A stretch of 13,824 bases of DNA from an uncultured Selenomonadaceae bacterium (GTDB taxonomy: Bacteria > Bacillota > Negativicutes > Selenomonadales > Selenomonadaceae), in the NCBI GenBank assembly GCA_905233965.1, contig CAJOFG010000019.1, forward strand, positions 1 through 13,824, written 5' to 3'. Both the position numbers and the translations under genes were made by a program. This document shows positions 6,190 through 13,403 of this stretch, in pieces. Position 1 is the first letter of the stretch. Every line of letters begins with the position of its first letter. The notes beneath the pieces were generated by a model. The model did no database searches. It had not been told where the DNA came from and saw only the letters and a list, made by a program, of their open reading frames with translations.

Positions 6190-7623
6190 TTATTTATCGT
6201 ACTCTCCGCGAATATCTTCAACCGGTCTTTCGAGAGGATAATTTCCGGTGAAACAGGCATCGCAAATCGCAAGACCGCCGGACATTTCGCGCAGGCTTTC
6301 AACCGGCAAATATCCCAAAGAATCCGCGCCGATAATTTTGCAAATTTCGTCAACCGTCCGCCCGTTCGCTATCAACTGATTTTCATTCGGAATGTCGATG
6401 CCGAAATAGCACGGGTGACAAAACGGCGGACTCGAAACTCTCATATGAACTTCGGACGCACCGGCTTCGCGCAACATGGTAACAATTCTGTCGCTCGTCG
6501 TGCCGCGAACAATCGAATCGTCAATCATGACAATTTTTTTCCCGTCCACAACGTCGCGCAACGCATTGAGTTTGACTTTGACGCTTTGAACGCGTCCGGA
6601 TTGTCCCGGCTTTATGAACGTTCGCCCGACGTAAGTATTTTTCGTAAAAGCAATTCCGTAAGGAATACCGGATTCCATCGAGTAACCGACAGCCGCCATG
6701 TTGCCCGACTCCGGAACGCCGACAACCAAATCCGCATCAACCGGATGAGTCCGCGCCAAAATTTTTCCGGCAATTATTCGCGACTTGGTAACGCTCATTC
6801 CGTCGAACGTCGTATCCGGCCGGCAAAAATAAATGTATTCGAACACACAGCGAGAAATTTTTTCCGGCGGCAAACTCAATTCCAAATTCGACTCAATCGA
6901 ACCGTCCGGCAAAATCGTGACGACTTCTCCGGGCAGAACGTCCCGGACAAAATGCGCGTTAATCGTTTCGAGTGCGCAAGTTTCCGAAGTGATTATGTAA
7001 GAATTTTCCAGCTTGCCGATAACCAGCGGACGAAAACCCCAAGGATCGCGTGCGCCGATTAACTTTCGCGGACTTGCCATGACGAGCGAATAAGCCCCGA
7101 GAACTTTTTTCAACGCCTTGACCGTCGCCTCTTGAACCGAATCGGTGTGAACTCTTTCGCGTGCAATGTGGTAGGCTATGGTTTCGGTGTCAATCGTCGT
7201 TTGAAAAATTGCTCCGTCCATCGCAAGCTCCCGGCGAAGTTGCGGAGCATTCACCAAATTTCCGTTATGGGCAAGCATCAAAGTGCCTTTTATGTAAGCC
7301 AAGACGAGCGGCTGAGAATTTTCACGAACGGACGCGCCGGCTGTCGAATATCGAACATGACCCACGCCGAGATTTCCTTTCAGCGCGGAAATATTTTCTT
7401 TGTTGAAAACTTCGTTGACGCGACCGAGATCTTTATGACAAGTAACTTTATCTTTGCGATCGAAAGTATCGGTAACGGCAATGCCGGCACTTTCCTGACC
7501 GCGATGTTGCAGAGCGTAAAGCCCGTAATAAATTGTCGTAGCGACATCTCCGCCGTCGAGATCGTACATTCCGAACACGCCGCAAGCTTCTCCGAAAATA
7601 TTTTCGGCTGCACCGAAATCCAT
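6190..7623 (-). CDS. purF: amidophosphoribosyltransferase (PurF)
   Basis: This is a 477-residue glutamine PRPP amidotransferase, the first committed step of purine synthesis (PRPP plus glutamine to phosphoribosylamine). A 13-residue propeptide ends at Cys14 in GEACGVFG, the N-terminal glutaminase nucleophile exposed on processing. The glutaminase domain contains LQHRGQESAGI (39-49) and GHVRYSTAG. The PRPP loop is VMIDDSIVRGTTS (365-377). Extra cysteines at 259, 402/405 and 454/457 (ICDAC) match the Bacillus-type enzyme with a [4Fe-4S] cluster, as opposed to the E. coli type. The frame is open to 8058, but the ATG at 7623 has GGGGGAG 7 bases upstream and gives the family N-terminus. Its promoter is a full consensus at 7679-7707. 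It heads the minus-strand operon. Confidence 0.97.
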   Translation of the reverse strand: MDFGAAENIFGEACGVFGMYDLDGGDVATTIYYGLYALQHRGQESAGIAVTDTFDRKDKVTCHKDLGRVNEVFNKENISALKGNLGVGHVRYSTAGASVRENSQPLVLAYIKGTLMLAHNGNLVNAPQLRRELAMDGAIFQTTIDTETIAYHIARERVHTDSVQEATVKALKKVLGAYSLVMASPRKLIGARDPWGFRPLVIGKLENSYIITSETCALETINAHFVRDVLPGEVVTILPDGSIESNLELSLPPEKISRCVFEYIYFCRPDTTFDGMSVTKSRIIAGKILARTHPVDADLVVGVPESGNMAAVGYSMESGIPYGIAFTKNTYVGRTFIKPGQSGRVQSVKVKLNALRDVVDGKKIVMIDDSIVRGTTSDRIVTMLREAGASEVHMRVSSPPFCHPCYFGIDIPNENQLIANGRTVDEICKIIGADSLGYLPVESLREMSGGLAICDACFTGNYPLERPVEDIRGEYDK

Positions 7624-7678
7624 ACAGGAACTCCCCCTTTTCCAAAAAGCACACGCACCACGATATTTTTTTGATTCA

Positions 7679-7707
7679 ATTATATTAAAGAGATTTTCCT
7701 TTGTCAA
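7679..7707 (-). promoter_or_regulatory. consensus sigma-A promoter for purF
   Basis: On the minus strand, TTGACA (7702-7707) and TATAAT (7679-7684) are separated by exactly 17 bases, a perfect consensus. Predicted transcription starts near 7672 and gives a leader of about 50 bases before the purF ATG. I found no purine-riboswitch-like structure or terminator in that leader. The -35 overlaps the -35 of the divergent promoter. Confidence 0.87.
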
Positions 7708-7729
7708 AAAAGAAAAATTGCCGTAAAAT
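7701..7729 (+). promoter_or_regulatory. sigma-A promoter for the divergent coiled-coil gene
   Basis: TTGTCA (7701-7706) and TAAAAT (7724-7729) are separated by 17 bases (5 of 6 matches in each hexamer). The start would be near 7736, just ahead of the ribosome binding site GAGGTG, leaving a leader of only about 14 bases. Five to six bases of its -35 are shared with the purF -35 on the other strand. Confidence 0.75.
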
Positions 7730-7749
7730 TTACGCGAGGTGAAAAAATT

Positions 7750-8136
7750 TTGAGCAAAGATGAATTTAAAAATTTGTTGCGTGAAATTTTGTCGGAGGAC
7801 GAAAATATTCGCGAGTTGGTAAAAAATATTTGCAAAGGCACAGACAAATCCGGAAAAGTTGCGGAAAATTTTTTTGTTCCCGACGACAAAAAAGTTGAGC
7901 GTGAAATTTCTTCGTTGAGAAATAAATTGGCGGAGAGTGAAAGACGCAACATCGAATTGACGCGCCACGTAAAAAGTTTGAAAATCTCGATTGAAGAGGC
8001 GGAACTTGTTCTGGACGATTGGCAGACGAAATTTTTCCGGCTGGAAGAAAAATTTCAACGGACGGAAAAAGAGTTGGAGGAGGCGAACGCGGAAATTATT
8101 CGGCTCCGGGAATTGACGAAAGGCAAAAATATTTGA
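7750..8136 (+). CDS. uncharacterised coiled-coil protein
   Basis: This is a 128-residue cytoplasmic protein that I do not recognise. Residues 1-45 form a charged helical region (DEFKNLLREILSEDENIREL). From about 50 to the end the sequence is a continuous predicted coiled coil, with segments such as EREISSLRNKLAESERRNIE, SIEEAELVLDDWQTKFFRLE and KELEEANAEIIRLRE. There is no signal peptide, membrane segment or enzymatic motif. The start is a TTG at 7750 with GAGGTG 7-8 bases upstream, and the gene has a good promoter of its own. The only clear context is divergence from purF and a secreted repeat protein 57 bp downstream. A structural, scaffold or regulatory role is possible, but nothing here decides it. 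Confidence 0.8.
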   Translation: MSKDEFKNLLREILSEDENIRELVKNICKGTDKSGKVAENFFVPDDKKVEREISSLRNKLAESERRNIELTRHVKSLKISIEEAELVLDDWQTKFFRLEEKFQRTEKELEEANAEIIRLRELTKGKNI

Positions 8137-8161
8137 CTTTTTCCCGGTGAGGTGATAGCAT
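8133..8161 (+). promoter_or_regulatory. possible promoter for the secreted Pro-rich protein
   Basis: TTGACT (8133-8138, overlapping the stop of the coiled-coil gene) and TAGCAT (8156-8161) are spaced by 17 bases. The matches are 5 of 6 and 4 of 6. It would give a leader of about 25 bases before the ATG at 8194. Read-through from the upstream gene is equally possible. Confidence 0.35.
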
Positions 8162-8193
8162 AAGCGGAAGTTTTTGGGAAGGAGTTATTCGTT

Positions 8194-8799
8194 ATGTCAG
8201 GCATGAGAAACTTTTTGACGTTGATATTGGTGGCGGTTTTTGTAATCTGCTTTAAATCCGTTTCGGTTTTCGCGGCGGAGTATGTCACCGCACCGGGATA
8301 CGTGTCTTCAAATGTCGGCGGCGAATCTGTTTCAAAGTATGTTCCTCCGAGAATAACTTTGACTGTTGAAGACGGAATAGAAGTCGAAACGTTTTTTCCC
8401 GGCGAAGTAATTTTTGAAACGCCCTCCCCAAAAGTTGAAACACCCGCGCCGGCTCCGACGAGTACTCCTCAAAATTCGGTAACGCCCGGCAAAAATATTC
8501 CGACCGTTCAAAATTCCGTACCCGCTCCGGGTTCCGGTTCGGTCTACCAAAAAAATCAACCTTCAGTCGAAATTTCAAACGACCTCATCAAAGTGAATCC
8601 GATCGGAAATGTTCCGCAAGTCGATTTGGAAAATAAAAATACCGAACCGACAAAAGACATCGGCTCGGTTTATGTTGCGCCGACTCAAACGCCCGCACCC
8701 GAAATTACGCCGGTTATTTATTCCGCTCCGAAAATTACTTTGACGATTGAAGGCGGTATCGAAGTCGAAACATTCTATCCGGCCGGTTATCGCGTTTAA
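8194..8799 (+). CDS. secreted Pro/Thr-rich protein with two terminal repeats
   Basis: This is a 201-residue protein with no family I can name. A signal peptide (MRNFLTLILVAVFVICFKSVSVFAA) is followed by a mature chain of low complexity rich in Pro, Thr, Ser and Val. Two related 20-residue segments lie near the ends: residues 50-69 (core ITLTVEDGIEVETFFP) and 177-196 (core ITLTIEGGIEVETFYP), identical at 14 of 20 positions. Between them is a Pro-rich linker (TPAPAPTSTPQ and TQTPAPEITP), with GSVY occurring twice. The alternating hydrophobic pattern suggests a short beta-strand motif. AAGGAG lies 9 bases before the ATG at 8194. It may be exported to the periplasm or cell surface. No anchor, LPXTG, lipobox or SLH domain was seen. 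Its stop is 3 bp from the convergent mnmG stop. Confidence 0.8.
   Translation: MSGMRNFLTLILVAVFVICFKSVSVFAAEYVTAPGYVSSNVGGESVSKYVPPRITLTVEDGIEVETFFPGEVIFETPSPKVETPAPAPTSTPQNSVTPGKNIPTVQNSVPAPGSGSVYQKNQPSVEISNDLIKVNPIGNVPQVDLENKNTEPTKDIGSVYVAPTQTPAPEITPVIYSAPKITLTIEGGIEVETFYPAGYRV
8341..8400 (+). repeat. internal repeat unit 1 of secreted protein
   Basis: This codes for the first copy of the ITLTxExGIEVETFxP motif (residues 50-69) just after the signal peptide region. The DNA differs from copy 2 at many synonymous positions, so the duplication is not recent and the protein sequence appears conserved. Confidence 0.8.
8722..8781 (+). repeat. internal repeat unit 2 of secreted protein
   Basis: This is the second copy of the motif (residues 177-196), ending five residues before the C-terminus. 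It shares 14 of 20 residues with copy 1 and keeps the GIEVETF core exactly. Confidence 0.8.
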
Positions 8800-8802
8800 A
8801 AT

Positions 8803-10671
8803 TTAATCGGGTTGCCTGCTCCGGTTCAAACTCTCCAGCCAAATGACGAGAACGGAAATATCTGCGGGGGAAACGCCGGAAATTCGCGACGCTTGCCCGA
8901 TTGAACGCGGACGAATTTCGGAAAGTTTTTCACGCGCCTCGACTCTCAAATTTTTCATGGAGTGATAATCAATGTCGGCGGGAATTATTTTCGATTCCAG
9001 CCTGTCCAATTTTTCGGCAAGCTCCTGCTGTTTTTGAATGTAGCCGTCGTAGAAAAGCGAAATTTCGACTTGCGACGCGGCATTACCGGAAATTTTCGGC
9101 AAGTCGAAAAGCCCGGCAATTTTTTCATAAGTGATGCCCGGTCGCCTCAGCAATTCGGCAAGCGGCATTGTCGTTTGAATCTCACCGATTCCGGCGGCGG
9201 AAAGTTTTTGATTCGTTTCCGCGCTCGGAGTTATTTTTATTTTACGGAGACTTTCAAGCGTCGTTTCAATTTCGCGGCGTTTCCTCTCGAATTTTTCGGC
9301 GCGTTCCGGCGACGCAAGACCGATTCTGACGGCGTGCGGAGTCAATCTCAAATCGGCGTTGTCCTGCCGGAGGAGCAAACGATATTCCGCGCGCGAAGTC
9401 ATCATTCGGTACGGCTCCTTCGTCCCCTCGTCAATCAACACGCCGATATAACCTTCCGAGCGTTTCAAAATGAGCGGCTCGGTTTTTTTGACGTAAGCCG
9501 CCGCATTTATCCCGGCGATAATTCCCTGCGCCGCCGCCTCCTCATAACCGGAGCTGCCGTTTGACTGACCGGCGGAAAAAAATCCGGCGATGTTTTTAAA
9601 TTCCAAAGTCGGTTTGAGTTGGAGCGGATTGATACAATCGTATTCAATCGCGTAGCCGTGTCTCATAATTTTTACATTTTCCAATCCGGGAATTGTACGA
9701 AGAAATTCAATTTGAACATCTGCCGGCATACTCGTTGACATACCCTGAACATAAAATTCTTGCGTGTCCAAACCTTCCGGCTCCAAAAAAAGTTGGTGGC
9801 GTTCCTTGTCGGGAAAGCGAATAATTTTCGATTCAATCGACGGGCAGTAACGCGGACCTATGCCCTCGATAATTCCGTTTGCCATCGGTGCGCGGTGCAA
9901 ATTTTTTCGCAAAATTTCGTGCGTCCGTTCGTTTGTGTAAGTGAGGTAACAGCAGACAGAATTTTTAACCGGCGTTTCCGTCATGAACGAAAAATTTTGC
10001 ATACCCTCATCGCCGCGTTGAATTTCCATTTTGTCGAAGTCCAAAGTCCGTCCGTCAACTCGCGCCGGCGTTCCGGTTTTGAATCTCATCATTTCGACAC
10101 CGATTTTTTTCAGCGACTCGGAAAGTTTCAAAGCCGCCCGTTGACCGTTGGGACCTCCGGCAAAAATACTTTCGCCGACGATTATCCGCGAATTTAAATA
10201 AGTTCCCGATGCCAAAATTACCGCGTCGGCAAGAAAAATTTCTCCCGTTTCGCAAGTCACGCCTTTAATTTTGTTTTGTTCGACCAAAATATTTTCTGTC
10301 AGAAGTTGTTTCAAATCCAAATTTTCGGTATTTTCGCAAACGGATTTCATTGCCGCTTGATAAATTTTTTTGTCGGCTTGAGCGCGAAGAGCACGAACCG
10401 CGAAACCTTTTCCGGTGTTCAGCGTGCGAAATTGGATACAAGTTTTGTCTGCGGCGATACCCATTTCTCCGCCGAGTGCATCGACTTCACGGACGAGATG
10501 ACCTTTTGCCGGTCCGCCGATTGACGGGTTACAAGGCATCATGGCAAGGTTTTCAAGTGAAAGAGTCGTCAGCAAAGTTTTGCAACCCAAACGTGCGGCG
10601 GCAAGTGCCGATTCGATTCCGGCGTGTCCCGCTCCGATTACTATTACATCATATTTTCCGGCTGTGAACAT
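8803..10671 (-). CDS. mnmG: tRNA uridine-5-carboxymethylaminomethyl modification enzyme MnmG (GidA)
   Basis: This is a 622-residue FAD-dependent protein. With MnmE it installs the (carboxymethyl)aminomethyl group at wobble U34 of several tRNAs, using methylene-tetrahydrofolate. The FAD site [12 protein letters not shown] (Gly13, 15, 18) opens the protein. The two catalytic-type cysteines are present: Cys47 in [15 protein letters not shown] and Cys276 in [12 protein letters not shown]. The C-terminal tRNA/MnmE-binding part has [12 protein letters not shown]. The ATG at 10671 follows GGGAG with 6-7 bases of spacing and is 16 bp from the end of mnmE. One oddity: the usually conserved [11 protein letters not shown] is [11 protein letters not shown] here (Phe90 for Pro). 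The frame is intact over its normal length. Its partner mnmE upstream appears damaged. Confidence 0.95.
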   Translation of the reverse strand: MFTAGKYDVIVIGAGHAGIESALAAARLGCKTLLTTLSLENLAMMPCNPSIGGPAKGHLVREVDALGGEMGIAADKTCIQFRTLNTGKGFAVRALRAQADKKIYQAAMKSVCENTENLDLKQLLTENILVEQNKIKGVTCETGEIFLADAVILASGTYLNSRIIVGESIFAGGPNGQRAALKLSESLKKIGVEMMRFKTGTPARVDGRTLDFDKMEIQRGDEGMQNFSFMTETPVKNSVCCYLTYTNERTHEILRKNLHRAPMANGIIEGIGPRYCPSIESKIIRFPDKERHQLFLEPEGLDTQEFYVQGMSTSMPADVQIEFLRTIPGLENVKIMRHGYAIEYDCINPLQLKPTLEFKNIAGFFSAGQSNGSSGYEEAAAQGIIAGINAAAYVKKTEPLILKRSEGYIGVLIDEGTKEPYRMMTSRAEYRLLLRQDNADLRLTPHAVRIGLASPERAEKFERKRREIETTLESLRKIKITPSAETNQKLSAAGIGEIQTTMPLAELLRRPGITYEKIAGLFDLPKISGNAASQVEISLFYDGYIQKQQELAEKLDRLESKIIPADIDYHSMKNLRVEAREKLSEIRPRSIGQASRISGVSPADISVLVIWLESLNRSRQPD

Positions 10672-10687
10672 TAAAAATCTCCCTTCG

Positions 10688-12032
10688 TCATTTCCCGATA
10701 CAGAATTTGGAAAAAATTTCGTTCAAAATATCTTCGCTCACCGATTCGCCGGTGAGTTCACTCAAAAGTTCCAGCGCGGCGCGAAGGTCTATCGAAATAA
10801 AATCAATTCCTATTCCGGCTTTAACGGTCGTTTGCGCTTCCTCCAAATTTTTTGCGGCACGTCTGAGAATGTCGGCTTCTCTCTCATCACGAATAAAAAC
10901 CGGTTCCGTGTCGATTATTCCGGTAAATTTAATTATCGTATCAAATAATTTTTCAATTCCTACCGGTTTTTGACGAGATTGACAAAATTTTTTTATCGCA
11001 CCGGGTTTTAATTTTTTCCCGGTCGATGACTTGCGGCAAGTCCGATTTCGTAAGCAGAACGATTGCATTTTTCGATTTAATCAGATTGAAAATTTCTTCG
11101 TCCTCCGCGTCAAGGGGACGCGAACCGTCGAACAAGGCAAGAATCAATTCGGCATTTTCGGCACATTCCCGCGCCCTGTCAATCCCGATTTTTTCAACCG
11201 GATTGTCAATAATTTTCAAAGGTATGCCACGAATATTTATAAATTCTTCTATACTGTCGCGCGTCGTTCCGGGAATATCGGTGACTATTGCGCGCTCTGA
11301 TTCGGTCAAAAAATTCAACAGCCGGGACTTGCCGACGTTGGGCTTGCCGACAATCGCGGTTTCCAAACCTTCACGCAAAATTTTTCCGCCGTGTTGATTT
11401 TTCAACATATCTTGAATTTCTTCGAGTTGCAGTGAAATTTTTTCGTCGATTTTATCAAGTTCGGCTGAAGGAATATCTTCTTCCGGGAAGTCAATTAACG
11501 CTTCGATGTGCGCGACGATTTCCAAAATTTCCGAACGGAGTCGGCGAATTTTTTTTGAAGTTTTCCCGGCAAGTTGATTCTGCGCGACGCTCAACGCGGC
11601 TGAAGTTTTCGCCTGTATCACGTCCAGCACGGCTTGCGCTTGCGACAAATCTATTCGTCCGTTCAAAAATGCCCGTTTGGTAAATTCTCCGCGTTCCGCC
11701 GGTCTTGCGCCTTCCTCGAACGTTCGTGCCAAAACCGAACGAAGTGCAACCGTCCCGCCGTGACATTGAATTTCAACAACGTCCTCTTTAGTGTACGACT
11801 TCGGCGCACGCATTACCAAAACAATCGCCTCGTCGATTATTTCACCGCCGGAAGCAGTGACGTGTCCGAAAATAATTTTACCGCCCGACGACTCGGCAAG
11901 CGTTTTATGATTAAGCGCGACAAAAATTTTGTCGGCAACCCGCAAAGCATTTTCGCCGCTGATACGAATTATTCCTATGCCGGCGTTACCTGTTGCGGTT
12001 GCGATCGCGCTGATTGTATCTCCCTGTTTCAA
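10688..12032 (-). pseudogene. mnmE: mnmE (tRNA modification GTPase), frameshifted and missing G3 motif
   Basis: The gene is recognisable over its whole length (about 448 codons; family about 450-460) but split between two frames. The first frame (12032 to 10953, 359 codons) has the N-terminal folate-binding domain, with GRIDLSQAQAVLDVIQAKT, and G1 GKPNVGKS (229-236). It also has G2 GTTRD (255-259), then ends SSKTGRN-stop. The second frame resumes at GIEKLFDTIIKFTG and ends with the conserved SKFCIGK at 10688. The shift lies near 10961. In addition, the G3 region reads IIDNPVEKIG where relatives have IIDTAG...VEKIG, so about eight residues are missing at 11204/11205. G4 reads TKSD, not NKSD, and GKSS is GKSR. 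The start is TTG 12032 with GAGGTGA upstream. GTPase function is probably lost unless some changes are sequence error. Confidence 0.85.
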
Positions 12033-12049
12033 ATTATCACCTCGTCGAT

Positions 12050-12055
12050 ATTATA
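12050..12055 (-). promoter_or_regulatory. -10 box candidate for mnmE-mnmG
   Basis: On the minus strand there is an exact TATAAT 18-23 bases before the mnmE TTG. The matching -35 window (about 12073-12079) is only AT-rich, with no TTGACA-like hexamer. The transcript would begin close to the GAGGTG ribosome binding site, a very short leader. Confidence 0.35.
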
Positions 12056-12077
12056 CAACACCGTGAGAAAATTTTTT

Positions 12078-12157
12078 ACCGAAAAATAATTTGCTCTCAC
12101 AAATAAAAAAATCATCGCAAAATAAAATTTATGTTTCAAAAATTATTTTTTCCGGTA
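12078..12157. repeat. interrupted inverted repeat in the mnmE/ATPase intergenic region
   Basis: ACCGAAAAATAATTT (12078-12092) is the near reverse complement of AAATTATTTTTTCCGGT (12141-12157), with two extra bases in the right arm and about 48 bases between arms. The right arm runs into the TATAAT of the rightward promoter. GTGAGA (12063-12068) and TCTCAC (12095-12100) form another small inverted pair around the left arm. This 183-bp intergenic stretch (12033-12215) holds no gene and is very AT-rich. Confidence 0.4.
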
Positions 12158-12162
12158 TAATT
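12135..12162 (+). promoter_or_regulatory. promoter candidate for the AAA ATPase gene
   Basis: There is an exact TATAAT at 12157-12162, with a weak TTTCAA (12135-12140) 16 bases upstream. Transcription would start near 12169, which argues against the far-upstream TTG at 12171 as start codon and for the TTG at 12216 with its GGAG. Confidence 0.5.
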
Positions 12163-12215
12163 ATCAAAAATTGATTTTGAAATTAAAAGTCAAAGATATT
12201 TCGGAGATGATTAAA

Positions 12216-13403
12216 TTGAATTTAACAAAACGTCCACTGTATTTAAAACGGCTGAAAAAATTTATCGACCGCGACGAAATAAAAATTTTGGTCGGTATTC
12301 GCGGTGCGGGGAAAACTTCCCTGCTGAATTTGTTCGCCGAAGATTTATTGTCCTCCGGTGTCGCACCGACAAATATTCTTCGGCTTGACTTCGACGCGCC
12401 GTCACTGCGAACGATTGACACGCCGGGAAAACTTTACGACTTCATATCCGGGCAAATGTCCGGCGAAGGAAAAAATTTTTTGCTCCCGGACGAAGTGCAT
12501 CGAATCCCGGATTGGCAAAAAATTATGGCGCGACTGAAGGAAGAATTTAACGTCGATATTTATATAAGCCGGTCGGTTGCTCTGTCGGAAGAAAAATTTT
12601 TCTTGCCGTCGATAATCGTGAATGTTTTGCCGCTGTCGTTCAAAGAGTTTCAAAATTTTATCCCGTTCCCGGACGCGGTGACTTTGCCGGAAATTTTTTC
12701 GCTTTACCTGAAAATCGGAGGTATGCCCGGAGTTGTTGCGAAATTTCCGGACGATTTTGCGACAGCCGCCGAAACGTCCGATATTTTTTCCTCGTGCTTG
12801 GTGCAAGATGTTTTGCCGGGAAATAAAATCACCGACTTCGATTTATTGATGCGGTTGACGAAAAAATTTTTTGAGCAGTCCGGGACAATGCAGTCGTTCA
12901 ATCGAATTGCGAAGTTGTTTGAAAAAAATCCTCCGGCGGTTCGCACCGTCGAAAATTATTTTGAAACTCTGCGCCGCGCAAATATTTTTTACTCCGTCCC
13001 GGTGTTCGACTTGAAAAATGAGTTGCCGCTCTTCCGTTTCGCGAAATATTATCCCGTCGATACCGGTTTGCAAAATTTTATTATCGGCAATTCGCCGGTT
13101 ACGTCAGAGATTTTGGAAAGCATCGTTTTTGCTGAATTGCTCCGGCTCGGCGTGGAAATTTCTTGTCTGCGTGTCGGCAAGCAGATTGTCTTTGAAGTCC
13201 GGCGAAAAGATTTAGGCGACAAAATGTATATCAACGTCGCGGAAAATTTGGACGATACCGACAAAAAAAATTCTCCTTACCAACCGTTGCGGTCGATAAG
13301 GAACCAGTTCGCGAAATGGATTGTCACGTCGGAAGAAAATGTTTCCGATTCGCCGGACGGAATAAAGGTTACAAACATTTTGGATTTTCTCATGTCGGAA
13401 TGA
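12216..13403 (+). CDS. AAA_14/DUF4143-like ATPase with divergent core motifs
   Basis: This is a 395-residue protein of the AAA_14 plus DUF4143 architecture, whose biological role is not established. It starts RPLYLKRLKKFIDRDEIKIL, typical of the family, with Walker A GIRGAGKT (27-34). The middle has DWQKIMARLKEEFNVDIYIS and VLPLSFKEF, then a winged-helix-like stretch and KYYPVDTGLQNFIIGN. The C-terminal part has ESIVFAELLRLG, ending DGIKVTNILDFL. Several positions differ from the usual pattern. Walker B reads LLPDEV where LLLDEI is common, and the sensor TGS is SRS. The GRY segment before LPLSF is missing, and the C-terminal (E)xDFV element reads IVFEV. I choose TTG 12216, with GGAG 9 bases upstream; the ATG at 12207 abuts GGAG and 12171 lies at the predicted transcript start. 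The reading frame is intact. Confidence 0.8.
   Translation: MNLTKRPLYLKRLKKFIDRDEIKILVGIRGAGKTSLLNLFAEDLLSSGVAPTNILRLDFDAPSLRTIDTPGKLYDFISGQMSGEGKNFLLPDEVHRIPDWQKIMARLKEEFNVDIYISRSVALSEEKFFLPSIIVNVLPLSFKEFQNFIPFPDAVTLPEIFSLYLKIGGMPGVVAKFPDDFATAAETSDIFSSCLVQDVLPGNKITDFDLLMRLTKKFFEQSGTMQSFNRIAKLFEKNPPAVRTVENYFETLRRANIFYSVPVFDLKNELPLFRFAKYYPVDTGLQNFIIGNSPVTSEILESIVFAELLRLGVEISCLRVGKQIVFEVRRKDLGDKMYINVAENLDDTDKKNSPYQPLRSIRNQFAKWIVTSEENVSDSPDGIKVTNILDFLMSE

Noticed and set aside
5440..7062. 540-codon open frame on the plus strand
   Set aside because: It lies antisense to purF, the nitroreductase and the small coiled-coil gene, all with clear family motifs. Its translation is rich in Arg, Asn and Phe with no domain. 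It is open only because the codon choice of the real genes avoids antisense stops.
7624..7678. Purine riboswitch in the purF leader
   Set aside because: The leader is only about 50 bases and shows no three-way junction, conserved purine-aptamer core or terminator.
7624..8058. N-terminal extension of purF to 8058
   Set aside because: It would cross the consensus promoter and overlap the divergent coiled-coil gene. The ATG at 7623 has a strong ribosome site and gives the correct propeptide before Cys14.
8780..8830. Terminator between the convergent secreted-protein gene and mnmG
   Set aside because: The stops are 3 bp apart and I could not find a stable GC-rich stem with a T run in either direction; the transcripts may simply overlap.
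12171..12215. Start of the ATPase at TTG 12171 or ATG 12207
   Set aside because: 12171 coincides with the predicted transcription start and has no ribosome site. At 12207 the GGAG directly touches the ATG. TTG 12216 has proper spacing and the usual family N-terminus.
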